Notes under the pieces: model-generated
Database searches by the model: none
Told to the model about the DNA's origin: nothing
What the model saw: only the letters and a program-made list of their open reading frames with translations
Made by a program: the position numbers and the translations under genes
Origin: Brevibacterium gallinarum
GTDB taxonomy: Bacteria > Actinomycetota > Actinomycetes > Actinomycetales > Brevibacteriaceae
Length of the DNA stretch: 64,000 nt
Assembly: GCF_014836885.1 (NCBI RefSeq)
Contig: NZ_JACSPY010000012.1
Coordinates: 1-64,000 of the forward strand
Direction of reading: 5' to 3'
In this document: positions 9,578-17,410 of the stretch, one piece after another
Layout: each line of letters starts with the position of its first letter
How positions within the stretch are numbered: the stretch's first letter is position 1

Positions 9578-10479
9578 AGTTCTCCTCCCCCGGTGAGGTG
9601 CATGAACACGTCTTCCAGAGACTGCTCATCACGACGGGCTTCGTAGATCTCATCGCCGGCATTGACCAGGTGCCTAATGAGATGTGCAGCACCAGTGCTG
9701 TCCAGCCCGGAGACTCTCACGGCGCTGCCGTCGATGTGAGCATCAGCTGCACTGTTGAGCAGAGAACGGGTATGCCGAGGATCGGGAGTGCTGAGGATCA
9801 GGTCGGGCAGCGAGGCGGTGAAGAGCGCTTCGCGGGATCCCTGGAAGAGCATCTGCCCGCCAGAGAGGATCCCCAGCATATTGGCGGTCTTGTCGATCTC
9901 TCCGAGCAGATGGCTGGAGACCATGACCGTGACCCCTCCGTCGGCGAGACGGCGCAGCAGTTGTCTGATCTCGTCAATGCCGGCAGGGTCCAGGCCGTTG
10001 GTGGGCTCATCCAGGATCAGGAGCCGAGGCTGGCGCGCCAGTGCCATGGCGATGCCGAGGCGCTGCTTCATGCCCAGCGAGTAGTTGCGGACCTTCTTGT
10101 TCATCTGCTTGCCGAGGCGCACGGTGTCCACGGCGAGGGCGATCTGCTGGTCGGAGAGGCCCAGGAGTCGCTGCACGACTCGCATGTTCTCCGCACCGGT
10201 GAGGTGCCCGTAGCCTGGCGGGGATTCGATCAGTGAGCCGATGCTGCCAAGAAGCCTGCGCCGACTGTGTCGGCTCATCGGCTCCCCGAAGATCTCGATG
10301 GTCCCACTGCTGGGCCGGATGAGCGACAGCAGCATCTTCATGGTGGTGGACTTCCCCGAGCCGTTGGGGCCCAGGAACCCATAGACGCATCCTTCCGGGA
10401 TGCGCAGGTTCAGATCGTTGACCACAGCGGTGTCGCCGTAGCGTTTGCTCAGGTGTTCGGTGGAGACGACGAAGCTCAT
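9574..10479 (-). CDS. ABC transporter ATPase, LanF/BcrA-like
   Basis: A 301-residue ATP-binding subunit. It contains Walker A GPNGSGKST, the signature YSLGMKQRLGIAMAL and Walker B LLILDEPTNGLDPAG, in the BcrA/LanF arrangement, plus a C-terminal tail of about 80 residues usual for this subfamily. The start ATG 10479 is preferred over an earlier in-frame ATG at 10515 because the family begins at MSFVVSTEHLSKRYGD and GGAG lies just upstream. It energises the two downstream permeases with which it overlaps. The response-regulator remnant lies 113 bases upstream, and this operon is the likely target of that two-component system, as is usual for Bcr/Lan transporters. Confidence 0.88.
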   Translation of the reverse strand: MSFVVSTEHLSKRYGDTAVVNDLNLRIPEGCVYGFLGPNGSGKSTTMKMLLSLIRPSSGTIEIFGEPMSRHSRRRLLGSIGSLIESPPGYGHLTGAENMRVVQRLLGLSDQQIALAVDTVRLGKQMNKKVRNYSLGMKQRLGIAMALARQPRLLILDEPTNGLDPAGIDEIRQLLRRLADGGVTVMVSSHLLGEIDKTANMLGILSGGQMLFQGSREALFTASLPDLILSTPDPRHTRSLLNSAADAHIDGSAVRVSGLDSTGAAHLIRHLVNAGDEIYEARRDEQSLEDVFMHLTGGGEL

Positions 10480-10592
10480 GTCTCCACTGTCGCGCCGCGG
10501 CACCTGCCGGCACATCTGGCCGCAGACATATCTTCGCCGTATCCCTCAGGGCATACATGGGACGTCAGCGGCGGAGCATCACACCGACCGGT

Positions 10593-11266
10593 TCACTTCG
10601 GGGATGAGGATGCTGTGATGAATCCGCTCTCATAGGCCAGCACTACCGCTTGGACGCGATCCCGCAGGTCGAGTTTCGTCAGGATGCGTCCGACGTGGAT
10701 CTTCACGGTGCCTTCGGAGACCACCAGTTCCTGCGCGATCTCAGCGTTGGAGTGCCCCTTGGCAACCAGTTGCAGCACCTCATGCTCCCGCGGGGTCAGC
10801 TGGGAGAAGAACCCTCGGTCCAGGGGTGCATCGTCAGCCAGCGGCTCCGCCGTGAAGTGATGGAGCAGCCGCCGTGTGATGCGGGGGCCACTACAGCATC
10901 GCCTTCATGGATGTGCCGGATCGCAGCGACTATCTCCTCGACCGGGCTGTCCTTCAGCAGGAACCCGCTGGCGCCGGCTTTCAGCCCCTCGTAGACGTAT
11001 TCGTCCAGGTCGAAGGTCGTGAGGATCAACACCCGCGGCCCGTTGTCGATCCTGCAGATGCGACGAGTCGCCTCGACCCCGTCCAGCAGCGGCATCCGAA
11101 CATCCATGAGCACAACGTCGGGCCGCGTCTGAGTCGCCAGTTCCAGCGCGGTTTCCCCGTCGCCGGCTTCCCCGACGATCTCGAGGCCGTTCTGCTCCTC
11201 AAGCACCATCCGGAATCCCGTGCGGACCATCTCCTGGTCATCGACGAGCACCACGCGAATGCTCAT
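10593..11266 (-). pseudogene. NarL/LuxR-type response regulator with a frameshift
   Basis: The receiver domain is complete: SIRVVLVDDQEMVR at the start, phospho-acceptor in VVLMDVRMP, Lys in GFLLKDSPVEEIV. The DNA-binding domain (EVLQLVAKGHSNAEIAQELVVSEGTVKIHVGRILTKL) is in another frame. The frames meet at a run of five G on the plus strand (10883-10887): one extra G would restore a normal linker reading APRITRRLL and an intact protein of about 224 residues ending at 10593. As written, translation runs out of frame after residue 128 and stops near 10796. The gene overlaps the kinase stop by four bases. Either a true inactivating mutation, phase-variable homopolymer, or a sequencing error. 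Confidence 0.85.
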
Positions 11267-12567
11267 GTCTGCTCCTCCTGTCCGCTCCGCAGCGGGAGCT
11301 GTGCTCTCACCTGGTAGCCGCCTGCCGGCTTCATCCCGGCATCGAATCGTCCGCCATAGGCGTGGACTCGCTCGCGCATGCCGATGAGCCCGCGACCGCT
11401 ATGCACGTCTGACTCCGCATGATCCGAGTCTCCACAGCCGTCATCGTCGACCTCAATGTGGACTTCGTTGAGCGTGAGCGTGATGCTCACTGCTGCGTGG
11501 GAAGCGTCGCCGGCGTGCTTGCGGACGTTGGTCAATGACTCCTGGACGACGCGATAGACCGCCAGCTTGATGCCTGAGGGAATCTCAGCGGGACGCTCGC
11601 CACGGATCGTGAGCTCGGCAGGAACACCCAATGTGCGGAACTCAGCCACGAGAGCGTCGAGCTGATCCAGACCAGGCTGCGGAAGCGCCTCGGGATCCTC
11701 ACCGTCGCGCAGCACCCCCAGCATTGTGCGCATCTCAGCCAGAGCTCGGCGGCTGGTGTCTCGGACGCGCAGCATCGACGTTCTCGCCTGCTCCGGATCG
11801 CTTGCGACTTTCGCCGCTGCCCCGTCCGCCAGGATTCCCACCGCGCCGACGTGATGTGACACCACATCGTGGATCTCGCGGGCGATCCGAGTCCGTTCCT
11901 TGGCGGCGGCGGCACGGGACTCGGCGTCACGTTCACGTTCGAGCTGCTCGGTCCGCGACCGGAGCACGTCCATGTACTGCCTGCGTGTGCGCACCAGCAC
12001 TCCCCATGTGCAGACCCATACGACGGCCAGGAGAAGGACTCCCAGCTCGCCAATGCTCAGAAAGCCCTGCGAGACCTGCGGGAGACCGGCCGTGAGCGAC
12101 CACGCCAGCAGCGCGAGTGTCGCAGGAACCGCGACTGTCCATCTGGTGCGCGAAGCCACGTTGTAGAGGGCCAGCAGCAGCATCACGTCTGCTGCCAGCA
12201 GCTCGACTCCCAGCAGCAGCTGTACAAGCGCCGCAGCGAAAGTAAGGATGAATACCGCCACCGGGCGGTGGAGCCTCAACAGATAAGGCAGGCACAGGGC
12301 CGCAGAGACAAGCACGCCCGTGCCGCTCCAGAGCTCATCCGGAACAGATGCGAATTGGATGGGCAGGTTGTAGGTGAAGACGGCGGTCACGATGAGCGTG
12401 TCGATCAACCGAACACGTTTCGTCGGCCAGCCAGTGTTCTTGTCGAGACGCTGGCGGGCGTTCCACAGTCCCTGAACCGGAGGGGAGTCCGACTCTCTGA
12501 GCGTTCCCATCAGACCGATCTTATCGTCGCAGAGAGGTTCGGGACGTACCCGCAAGCCAGCCGGCAT
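11263..12567 (-). CDS. sensor histidine kinase, NarL-family (HisKA_3)
   Basis: A 434-residue membrane kinase. Around six hydrophobic segments occupy residues 55-180, followed by a short coiled coil (RTRRQYMDVLRSRTEQLERERDAES) and the phospho-acceptor box RIAREIHDVVSHHVGAVG. The ATP-binding domain shows RGLIGMRERVHAYGG near the end. No extracellular sensor domain is evident, which is typical of kinases that sense transporter state or peptide in the membrane. ATG 12567 has AGAGG seven bases upstream; an internal ATG at 12510 lacks one. It is translationally coupled to the frameshifted regulator (ATGA overlap). It follows the exporter permease by 37 bases, so it may be co-transcribed with it. 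Confidence 0.87.
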   Translation of the reverse strand: MPAGLRVRPEPLCDDKIGLMGTLRESDSPPVQGLWNARQRLDKNTGWPTKRVRLIDTLIVTAVFTYNLPIQFASVPDELWSGTGVLVSAALCLPYLLRLHRPVAVFILTFAAALVQLLLGVELLAADVMLLLALYNVASRTRWTVAVPATLALLAWSLTAGLPQVSQGFLSIGELGVLLLAVVWVCTWGVLVRTRRQYMDVLRSRTEQLERERDAESRAAAAKERTRIAREIHDVVSHHVGAVGILADGAAAKVASDPEQARTSMLRVRDTSRRALAEMRTMLGVLRDGEDPEALPQPGLDQLDALVAEFRTLGVPAELTIRGERPAEIPSGIKLAVYRVVQESLTNVRKHAGDASHAAVSITLTLNEVHIEVDDDGCGDSDHAESDVHSGRGLIGMRERVHAYGGRFDAGMKPAGGYQVRAQLPLRSGQEEQT

Positions 12568-12604
12568 ATGTAAACCTCTAACCTAGTAGTAATCTAGGCC
12601 TGGT

Positions 12605-13414
12605 CTACTTCATGCGGCGTCCCACAGCACGGCGCGACGATGTTCGCAAAACGTAGATGGCCATGGCGCTGCCGATCACAGCCCATACGCTCAGCGTGCC
12701 AGCAGCTTCGAGCAGATGCCGTGATTCCCCCTGCTCATCCACCAAAATTACGTCCGGGAGCATTGCCCCCCTGACTCCAAAGGTCAGCCAGTAGAGAGGA
12801 AACGCCTGACCAACGAGCTGAAGCGCGGGCGATTGGAGAGATAGAGGATAGAAGACACCCGACACGGCAGTGAGCCCCATCAACAGCAATGAGACGAAGC
12901 TTAATTGACGGGGGTGGCGAAGAACGGAACCGAGCACCACACCGATTGGCAGCATAGCAATGACCCCTAACGGAAGGACCCAACTCAGAGTCAGCAACGA
13001 GGTGATCCTGTGTAGCGCGAACCCGTCGAACAGGGTCATCGATAGAGCCAGAACTACGGTGAAAGTGGCTAGGCATAGAAGCGCCTGGCTAACAATTTTC
13101 CCCAGGAAGTACCCGAACGCACCGTGAGGGGTTGCCCGGGCCCGATGCAGGGTTCCGTCCTCTCGCTCAAGCAACAGCGTAGACGCTATTCCCATCAGTC
13201 CTGTGAACAAGATGTTCATCGAAATAATTCCTGGAACTGCGTACTGCCCCAAAGAATAATCGGTATCGACGAGAGGCATATTCCGTAGCAGGTACATCAC
13301 GAAAACAGCCAACGTCGGGAAGAAAATATAGTTAACGATTGAGCTGAGATTGTGACGTAACTCTATGACTCCACGGGAAAGACCTATGCCGAACAAATAA
13401 CGCAGACTTACCAT
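12605..13414 (-). CDS. ABC-2 type exporter permease
   Basis: A 269-residue membrane protein with about six transmembrane segments, including FFPTLAVFVMYLLRNMP, ILFTGLMGIASTLLLEREDGTLHRARATPHG (the ABC-2 loop) and FVSLLLMGLTAVSGVFYPLSLQSP. It pairs with the ATPase immediately upstream. ATG 13414 is chosen because AGAGGAGA lies eight bases before it; this leaves a 13-base gap after the ATPase stop. It has lower GC content than core genes. Position right after the two lasso precursors makes this the best candidate for lasso-peptide export (the D function), though typical lasso exporters are single-chain LasD/McjD proteins with fused ATPase and membrane domains. Confidence 0.85.
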   Translation of the reverse strand: MVSLRYLFGIGLSRGVIELRHNLSSIVNYIFFPTLAVFVMYLLRNMPLVDTDYSLGQYAVPGIISMNILFTGLMGIASTLLLEREDGTLHRARATPHGAFGYFLGKIVSQALLCLATFTVVLALSMTLFDGFALHRITSLLTLSWVLPLGVIAMLPIGVVLGSVLRHPRQLSFVSLLLMGLTAVSGVFYPLSLQSPALQLVGQAFPLYWLTFGVRGAMLPDVILVDEQGESRHLLEAAGTLSVWAVIGSAMAIYVLRTSSRRAVGRRMK

Positions 13415-13427
13415 GGACCTATCTCCT

Positions 13428-14354
13428 CTAGACTTCAAGGCTGGACAGCTCGGCCGTGGCATCCGCAGATTTCTCTTCGCGAACCATGCATAGATAGGTG
13501 TCTTCCAAGGACGATGGCTCCACTCGTAACCCTGAGATCATTGGTCCTGCTCTTTCGAGGAGTGAACAGAGATAATCGGTGACCTCGTCATGGGCTAGAC
13601 GCTGATGATACTCATCATCTCGAATGAAGTACGATACAGCGACCGAACCCGAGTATCGTGCAGCCAGCTCCTGCGCGCTTCCCTCTGCTGAGATCCGACC
13701 GTTCATCAAGATAGCGATTCGGTGCGACAACGTCTCTGCCTCCCGCAAGTCGTGAGTCGTCAGTAGAATCGAGGTCTTACGTTCTTCCGTGAGACGGCTA
13801 ATAAGCGCGTGGAAATCCGATCTGGCTTCAGGGTCGAAGCCCACCGTCGGCTCATCCAGGAATAGGACCTCTGGATTCCCTACCAGCCCGATCGCAACGT
13901 CAAGCCTCCGCCTCTGCCCTCCCGAAAGCTTCGCGACCGGCCTCATAGCTTGCTCCTCCAGGCCCACTTGCTCAAGAAGCTCGTCTGCGTCGTATGGGCG
14001 GGGCCGTTCAGTGGTGCTGTAAACCTGGTAGTACCGGCCGATGTGGGCAAGTAACTCGCGAACGCGCCACTTCCTATGGTCCCGCCAGGATTGAAGAACT
14101 ATGCCCAATCGAGCCTTCCAGGCCTCGTCGCCGTGGTCAGGATCGGTACCGAGAACCCGAACCTCGCCACCGGACCGCTTTCTGAAACCTTCCAGAATCT
14201 CCACTGTAGTGGTCTTTCCTGCACCATTCGGCCCAAGTAGGGCGAGGACCTCTCCAGTGTGCAGGGTTAGATCTATGCCCTTGAGCACGGCCCCTTGCCC
14301 ATAATTCATCGTCAGCCCGGTTGCTTCGATGGTGGGAGTTTCGGCCCACTTCAT
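13428..14354 (-). CDS. ABC-2 exporter ATPase (DrrA-like)
   Basis: A 308-residue ATPase with Walker A GPNGAGKTT, signature KLSGGQRRRLDVAIGLVG, and Walker B VLFLDEPTVGFDPEARSD, followed by a C-terminal extension of about 90 residues as in DrrA-type drug exporters. ATG 14354 (MKWAETPTIEATGL) is preferred to an upstream ATG at 14429: that one would place part of the coding region over the terminator-like hairpin at 14416-14441, and family members begin near this Met; AAAGGG lies upstream. It is 196 bases from the second lasso precursor, and likely forms a two-gene exporter with the permease downstream. Confidence 0.87.
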   Translation of the reverse strand: MKWAETPTIEATGLTMNYGQGAVLKGIDLTLHTGEVLALLGPNGAGKTTTVEILEGFRKRSGGEVRVLGTDPDHGDEAWKARLGIVLQSWRDHRKWRVRELLAHIGRYYQVYSTTERPRPYDADELLEQVGLEEQAMRPVAKLSGGQRRRLDVAIGLVGNPEVLFLDEPTVGFDPEARSDFHALISRLTEERKTSILLTTHDLREAETLSHRIAILMNGRISAEGSAQELAARYSGSVAVSYFIRDDEYHQRLAHDEVTDYLCSLLERAGPMISGLRVEPSSLEDTYLCMVREEKSADATAELSSLEV

Positions 14355-14415
14355 TGGGAACCCTTTCGCTTTGCTCCGCAGATGGGATCTGCCGAAAATG
14401 CTGTAAAGGAAGGAA

Positions 14416-14441
14416 GGCTGGCCAGGCACTCCCGGCCAGCC
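14416..14441 (-). terminator. terminator-like hairpin after the lasso precursors
   Basis: Read on the minus strand, GGCTGGCC-10 nt-GGCCAGCC (perfect 8-bp stem) is followed by TTCCTTCCTTT, the layout of an intrinsic terminator. It lies 109 bases after precursor A2 and just before the exporter ATPase start, so it would end or attenuate the precursor transcript ahead of the exporter genes. Confidence 0.6.
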
Positions 14442-14549
14442 CTCCAGTTTGCCTCACTCCAACGACGCACCGCCCGTATGAACTCATAGCCCTAGTACAA
14501 CCTATAGTTCCTGTACGGAGCGTCATTGCCGTGAAGACCAGTTGCTGGA

Positions 14550-14675
14550 TCAACCTTCAAAAGAGTGGTCGTCCAGGGGCAGGATCTGCTCATCGTGCGG
14601 ACCGATGAACTCACCCGTGTCCTTATGGAAGTTGCCCAGCTCCAGGAGCTGAGGGGCTTCATAGGTGAGTGCCAT
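14550..14675 (-). CDS. lasso peptide precursor, second copy
   Basis: A 41-residue peptide beginning MALTYEAPQLLELGNF. The leader holds the YxxPxLxxxGxx motif recognised by the RRE protein B1. After the leader the sequence reads FHKDTGEFIGPHDEQ, then ILPLDDHSFEG to the end. The Thr at position 20 would normally sit at -2 of the core; this would give a core starting at Glu22 with ring acceptor Asp28 or Glu29 (positions 7 or 8). If cleavage falls right after Thr, the core starts at Gly21 and Asp28 or Glu29 are positions 8 or 9. The ribosome site AAGGAGGTG lies ten bases upstream. It has no similarity-based name; the precursor call rests on leader motif and context. Confidence 0.88.
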   Translation of the reverse strand: MALTYEAPQLLELGNFHKDTGEFIGPHDEQILPLDDHSFEG

Positions 14676-14728
14676 GTTGAACACCTCCTTTCTCATATAC
14701 GAAATCGTGGTGTTGGGCGGACAGCTGC

Positions 14729-14845
14729 TCAGGAGCGGTCCGCAATGGGGAACCAGCCCTCTGCCTGTCCGCCGATGCCAGCAGCGGTATCGGCCTGGAA
14801 GCTGCCCAGCTCGACGACGACCGGGGTCTCGTAGGTCTTCAGCAT
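14729..14845 (-). CDS. lasso peptide precursor, first copy
   Basis: A 38-residue peptide beginning MLKTYETPVVVELGSF, with the lasso leader motif YxxPxVxxxGxF. Thr at position 20 (in ADTA) fits the conserved -2 position, giving a predicted core AGIGGQAEGWFPIADRS of 17 residues. Glu8 of the core would close the macrolactam with the Ala1 amine, giving an eight-residue ring and a nine-residue tail with bulky Trp and Phe that could act as plugs. There is no cysteine, so a class II lasso peptide. AAGGAGGTG lies ten bases upstream. It lies 60 bases after the B2 stop, downstream of the processing enzymes, not first in the operon as is more usual. Confidence 0.92.
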   Translation of the reverse strand: MLKTYETPVVVELGSFQADTAAGIGGQAEGWFPIADRS

Positions 14846-14882
14846 TGCGACTACACCTCCTTCCTTCCGTTGATTCTTACTG

Positions 14883-14902
14883 CGATCGGGGGCACCCGAT
14901 CG
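14883..14902. promoter_or_regulatory. hairpin between lasso B2 and precursor A1
   Basis: CGATCGGG-GGCA-CCCGATCG is a perfect 8-bp stem with a 4-base loop just after the B2 stop codon. There is no T run after it, so it is more likely an mRNA processing or stability element that separates enzyme and precursor expression than a full terminator. Confidence 0.45.
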
Positions 14903-14905
14903 GCT

Positions 14906-15319
14906 CTACACCGCCACCTTGAAAAAGGCGCGGTAGTCTGTCGCGCTGAGGGGTTCATCGACGATTCGCCCCTCGGCTTCTACCCAGGCGTGCGCGGCGA
15001 ATGGCGGTACGGCGAGAACTCCGACCGACCATGTTGGCCAGTAGCCGCGCATCCGACAGTAGAGAGCGGTAGCCAGGGATCGCACCAGACAGGCTTCTCC
15101 TCCTCGGCAGTAAGGACTCGCAGTGAGGATCTCGTCTCGCGCTTGCTTGGCTTGCTCGTACGCCGATGGTTCAGCACCCGCACTAATAAGACGTAGCACC
15201 GAGCGAATCCTCTTAGGAGAAGCCCGTCGAAGTAGCTTTGCGATTCCAACCGCGAGAGACGCTCTCATTCGCTGCGAAACGCTCAACTTGCTCGGAAACT
15301 CTGGCAGGACTAAGGTCAC
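14906..15319 (-). CDS. lasso peptide leader protease B2 (transglutaminase-like)
   Basis: A 137-residue protein of the transglutaminase-like cysteine protease family that removes the leader from the lasso precursor. The Cys-His-Asp triad is visible: Cys77 in RGGEACLVRSLATALYCRMRG, His110 in PPFAAHAWVEAEG and Asp121 in GRIVDEPL. Size and motif spacing match stand-alone actinobacterial B2 proteins. It overlaps the B1 stop by four bases (ATGA), so B1 and B2 are translationally coupled, as expected since they act as a complex. Confidence 0.93.
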   Translation of the reverse strand: MTLVLPEFPSKLSVSQRMRASLAVGIAKLLRRASPKRIRSVLRLISAGAEPSAYEQAKQARDEILTASPYCRGGEACLVRSLATALYCRMRGYWPTWSVGVLAVPPFAAHAWVEAEGRIVDEPLSATDYRAFFKVAV

Positions 15320-15582
15320 AATGCCCCCAATTCGGCTAGCTTCTTAGCGACCGCTTTCACGTCTTTACTTGCACGCACCGGATCAATTCCGTAGCGCTCT
15401 ACGAGCTGCTGAGCAGCGTGAGCTTCGTCGTGATCCTCTTCGAGAGACCTCAGGACCAAGGAGGCAGTTTCATTGATATGCCAATACCCACCTGTATCCT
15501 CGTCGAGCAACACTTCTCCATACTCGGTCGCAACTCGGGACACTCTTGCATTCTTCTTAAACTGTTTCATGAAACTTCCCAA
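15316..15582 (-). CDS. lasso peptide RiPP recognition element B1 (PqqD-like)
   Basis: An 88-residue PqqD-fold protein that binds the YxxPxLxxxG part of the leader and presents the precursor to B2. Visible features are the N-terminal strand region VSRVATEYGEVLLDEDTGGYWHINETASLVLRSL and a helical end with AQQLVERYGIDPVRASKDVKAVAKKLAELGAL, the usual RRE arrangement. The start overlaps the end of the cyclase gene by 26 bases; a second Met four codons later (15570) is an alternative. Gene order C-B1-B2 is coupled throughout. Confidence 0.93.
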   Translation of the reverse strand: MGSFMKQFKKNARVSRVATEYGEVLLDEDTGGYWHINETASLVLRSLEEDHDEAHAAQQLVERYGIDPVRASKDVKAVAKKLAELGAL

Positions 15583-17410
15583 GTGAGATTCGAAATTCGT
15601 CTCGAGCAGTGTTCCAATTCCGAAGAAACACCGCAGTATCCGTCAGAGAATGAAAGTACCCAGCCGGTGGAGCCGTAGCTTTAGGAGCCGCAGATTCCAA
15701 CAATGCATTACTGTCAAATAGACCGTTATCGAGAAGGCCGGAGTACTCCCAGAGCCGTCGCAAACTCTGGAAGTGAGTCGAGTAACCGCGTACCGGCTGG
15801 GGACCGGCCCCAATCTTATTAGTCCTTCTCAGATACTCACCCGGGAGGAGCCCTTCCATCGCCGACTTCATCAGGGGCTTCCACTCAGTGGGTGTATCGC
15901 GCTCTTCGTAGCGGACGCTCAACACTGCTTCTACAACACGATCGTCGAGGAGTGGGGACTCGAAATCGATGCCGTAATAGCGTCCGGTCATCATCATTCC
16001 CCGAGTTAAGTAGCCCGCCTGACGCAAGGTGAACAGATCGAAGTGCTCGGCCAGCGTTGAGCCCAACGGCTCTGCTTCCGCCGAAACACTCTGCAGTCGT
16101 TCGGAAACTTCTTTCCGAGTCGGGGCGCTGATCCAATGCGGGAGACCGAGAGGAATCGACCAGTCGCTGAGATTGGGGATGCCATTGCCAGATTCATCAT
16201 GAATTGCTCGCTGACAGTCGTCGGAAAGCCACTTTCGGTAGTTCCTGCAGTCCGCCAGCTGAAGCAACGTACGATGCGGAGGTTCGCCAAGTGGAATACC
16301 CTCTGCACGCGCTCTCCGCCACGCTCGTAGGGGCTTCTTACGTGCGAGAGTATGATCCCATGCCCGCACTCCGCGTAACAGGTGGTCCCCTCCGAGACCG
16401 TTTAGATGCACATTCACTTCACGCTCGAGATCATCTTGGAGCATAAAGCTCACTCGCGGGACAGAAGTGATGGCCTGTGTGGGCTGGTCAAAGGCCACCG
16501 TCACATCTTCAAGACCTTCGTAAAAGGCAGGAGTCAGGCTGGCGGACTGAACGACATGCTCCGTGATCCCCGGCATCGCAGGCACAGCGCGTCGCGCCCA
16601 TGCGAGGTCCTCACGCCCGCCCGGGTCTTCGGTGTAGTACGTGTAGCCCACTACATCGGGATGAGCATGCGCCGCAAAGTACGTAACTGGCGTCGAGTCG
16701 AGTCCCCCGGAGAGATCGCTCGCGATTCGACCCTCCTCATGAACCCTAGTTTCGACAGCCTCGCGAAGCCTTTCAGCCAGCAGCTGACCCCCTTCGCTCC
16801 GCGAAAGTGTCGGTGCCGGCCGAGTCCACCATTTGTTATGCCGAACCAGACCCGTGTCGGAATCGAGCACCGCGTACTCCCCGGGAGCGACAGCATCAAC
16901 TCCCTTCCATAAGGTCTGCTGGTCAAACGGGTGAGGGAGACCGCGCGCTAAGCTCAACACGAGGGCTACTTGGTCAATAGGACGGTCCCCAAGCATCGCA
17001 AGTGTGTCTGCCCGGTCTGCTATTACCGAGACTCCCTCGATCGTGGACGTAAACAGCCGCCGAGTCGGAACGGCAGGACCGCTGGCGAAGAGGGATCGCC
17101 CAAGCGCGGCAAAGACGATGTAGCTTCCAGAGAAGTCCGAGCTCAATGTGCGAAGTTGGTCAACGTGTCGAACTCCCATGGTCCGACTGGCAACTGTCGA
17201 GGTGTCCAAAGATGTCCTACCGACAACAGCTACTTTAAGCCTGCCTTTGGAGTGATGTGTGACGTGCTCGTCAGGGAGGTTTCCTACCAGCCACGGACGC
17301 CCAGAATCATGCTTCAACACAAGATTCGAAGCCGGCAGAAGCCGTGTAGCGAGCGACTCGGCCTGCTCAGTGTCTGGGAAGCCGACCACAAACGATTGAC
17401 GTCGGTTCAT
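15557..17410 (-). CDS. lasso peptide macrolactam synthetase C (asparagine synthetase-like)
   Basis: A 617-residue homologue of asparagine synthetase B that adenylates the acceptor Asp/Glu side chain of the core and closes the lasso ring. The C-terminal synthetase domain has the ATP pyrophosphatase loop IASDLSGGLDST (residues 229-240) and HLNGLGGDHLLRGV. The N-terminal glutaminase-like domain lacks the catalytic Cys at position 2 (the protein begins MNRRQS), as in lasso C enzymes. GTAGGAGGTG precedes ATG 17410. It is the first gene of the run C-B1-B2-A1-A2. GC content is clearly below that of core genes, supporting recent acquisition. Confidence 0.93.
   Translation of the reverse strand: MNRRQSFVVGFPDTEQAESLATRLLPASNLVLKHDSGRPWLVGNLPDEHVTHHSKGRLKVAVVGRTSLDTSTVASRTMGVRHVDQLRTLSSDFSGSYIVFAALGRSLFASGPAVPTRRLFTSTIEGVSVIADRADTLAMLGDRPIDQVALVLSLARGLPHPFDQQTLWKGVDAVAPGEYAVLDSDTGLVRHNKWWTRPAPTLSRSEGGQLLAERLREAVETRVHEEGRIASDLSGGLDSTPVTYFAAHAHPDVVGYTYYTEDPGGREDLAWARRAVPAMPGITEHVVQSASLTPAFYEGLEDVTVAFDQPTQAITSVPRVSFMLQDDLEREVNVHLNGLGGDHLLRGVRAWDHTLARKKPLRAWRRARAEGIPLGEPPHRTLLQLADCRNYRKWLSDDCQRAIHDESGNGIPNLSDWSIPLGLPHWISAPTRKEVSERLQSVSAEAEPLGSTLAEHFDLFTLRQAGYLTRGMMMTGRYYGIDFESPLLDDRVVEAVLSVRYEERDTPTEWKPLMKSAMEGLLPGEYLRRTNKIGAGPQPVRGYSTHFQSLRRLWEYSGLLDNGLFDSNALLESAAPKATAPPAGYFHSLTDTAVFLRNWNTARDEFRISLGKFHETV

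Noticed and set aside
12581..12600. CCTAG-TAGTAAT-CTAGG palindrome upstream of the sensor kinase
   Set aside because: Only five-base arms, in a 37-base gap inside a likely operon; not distinctive enough to call an operator.
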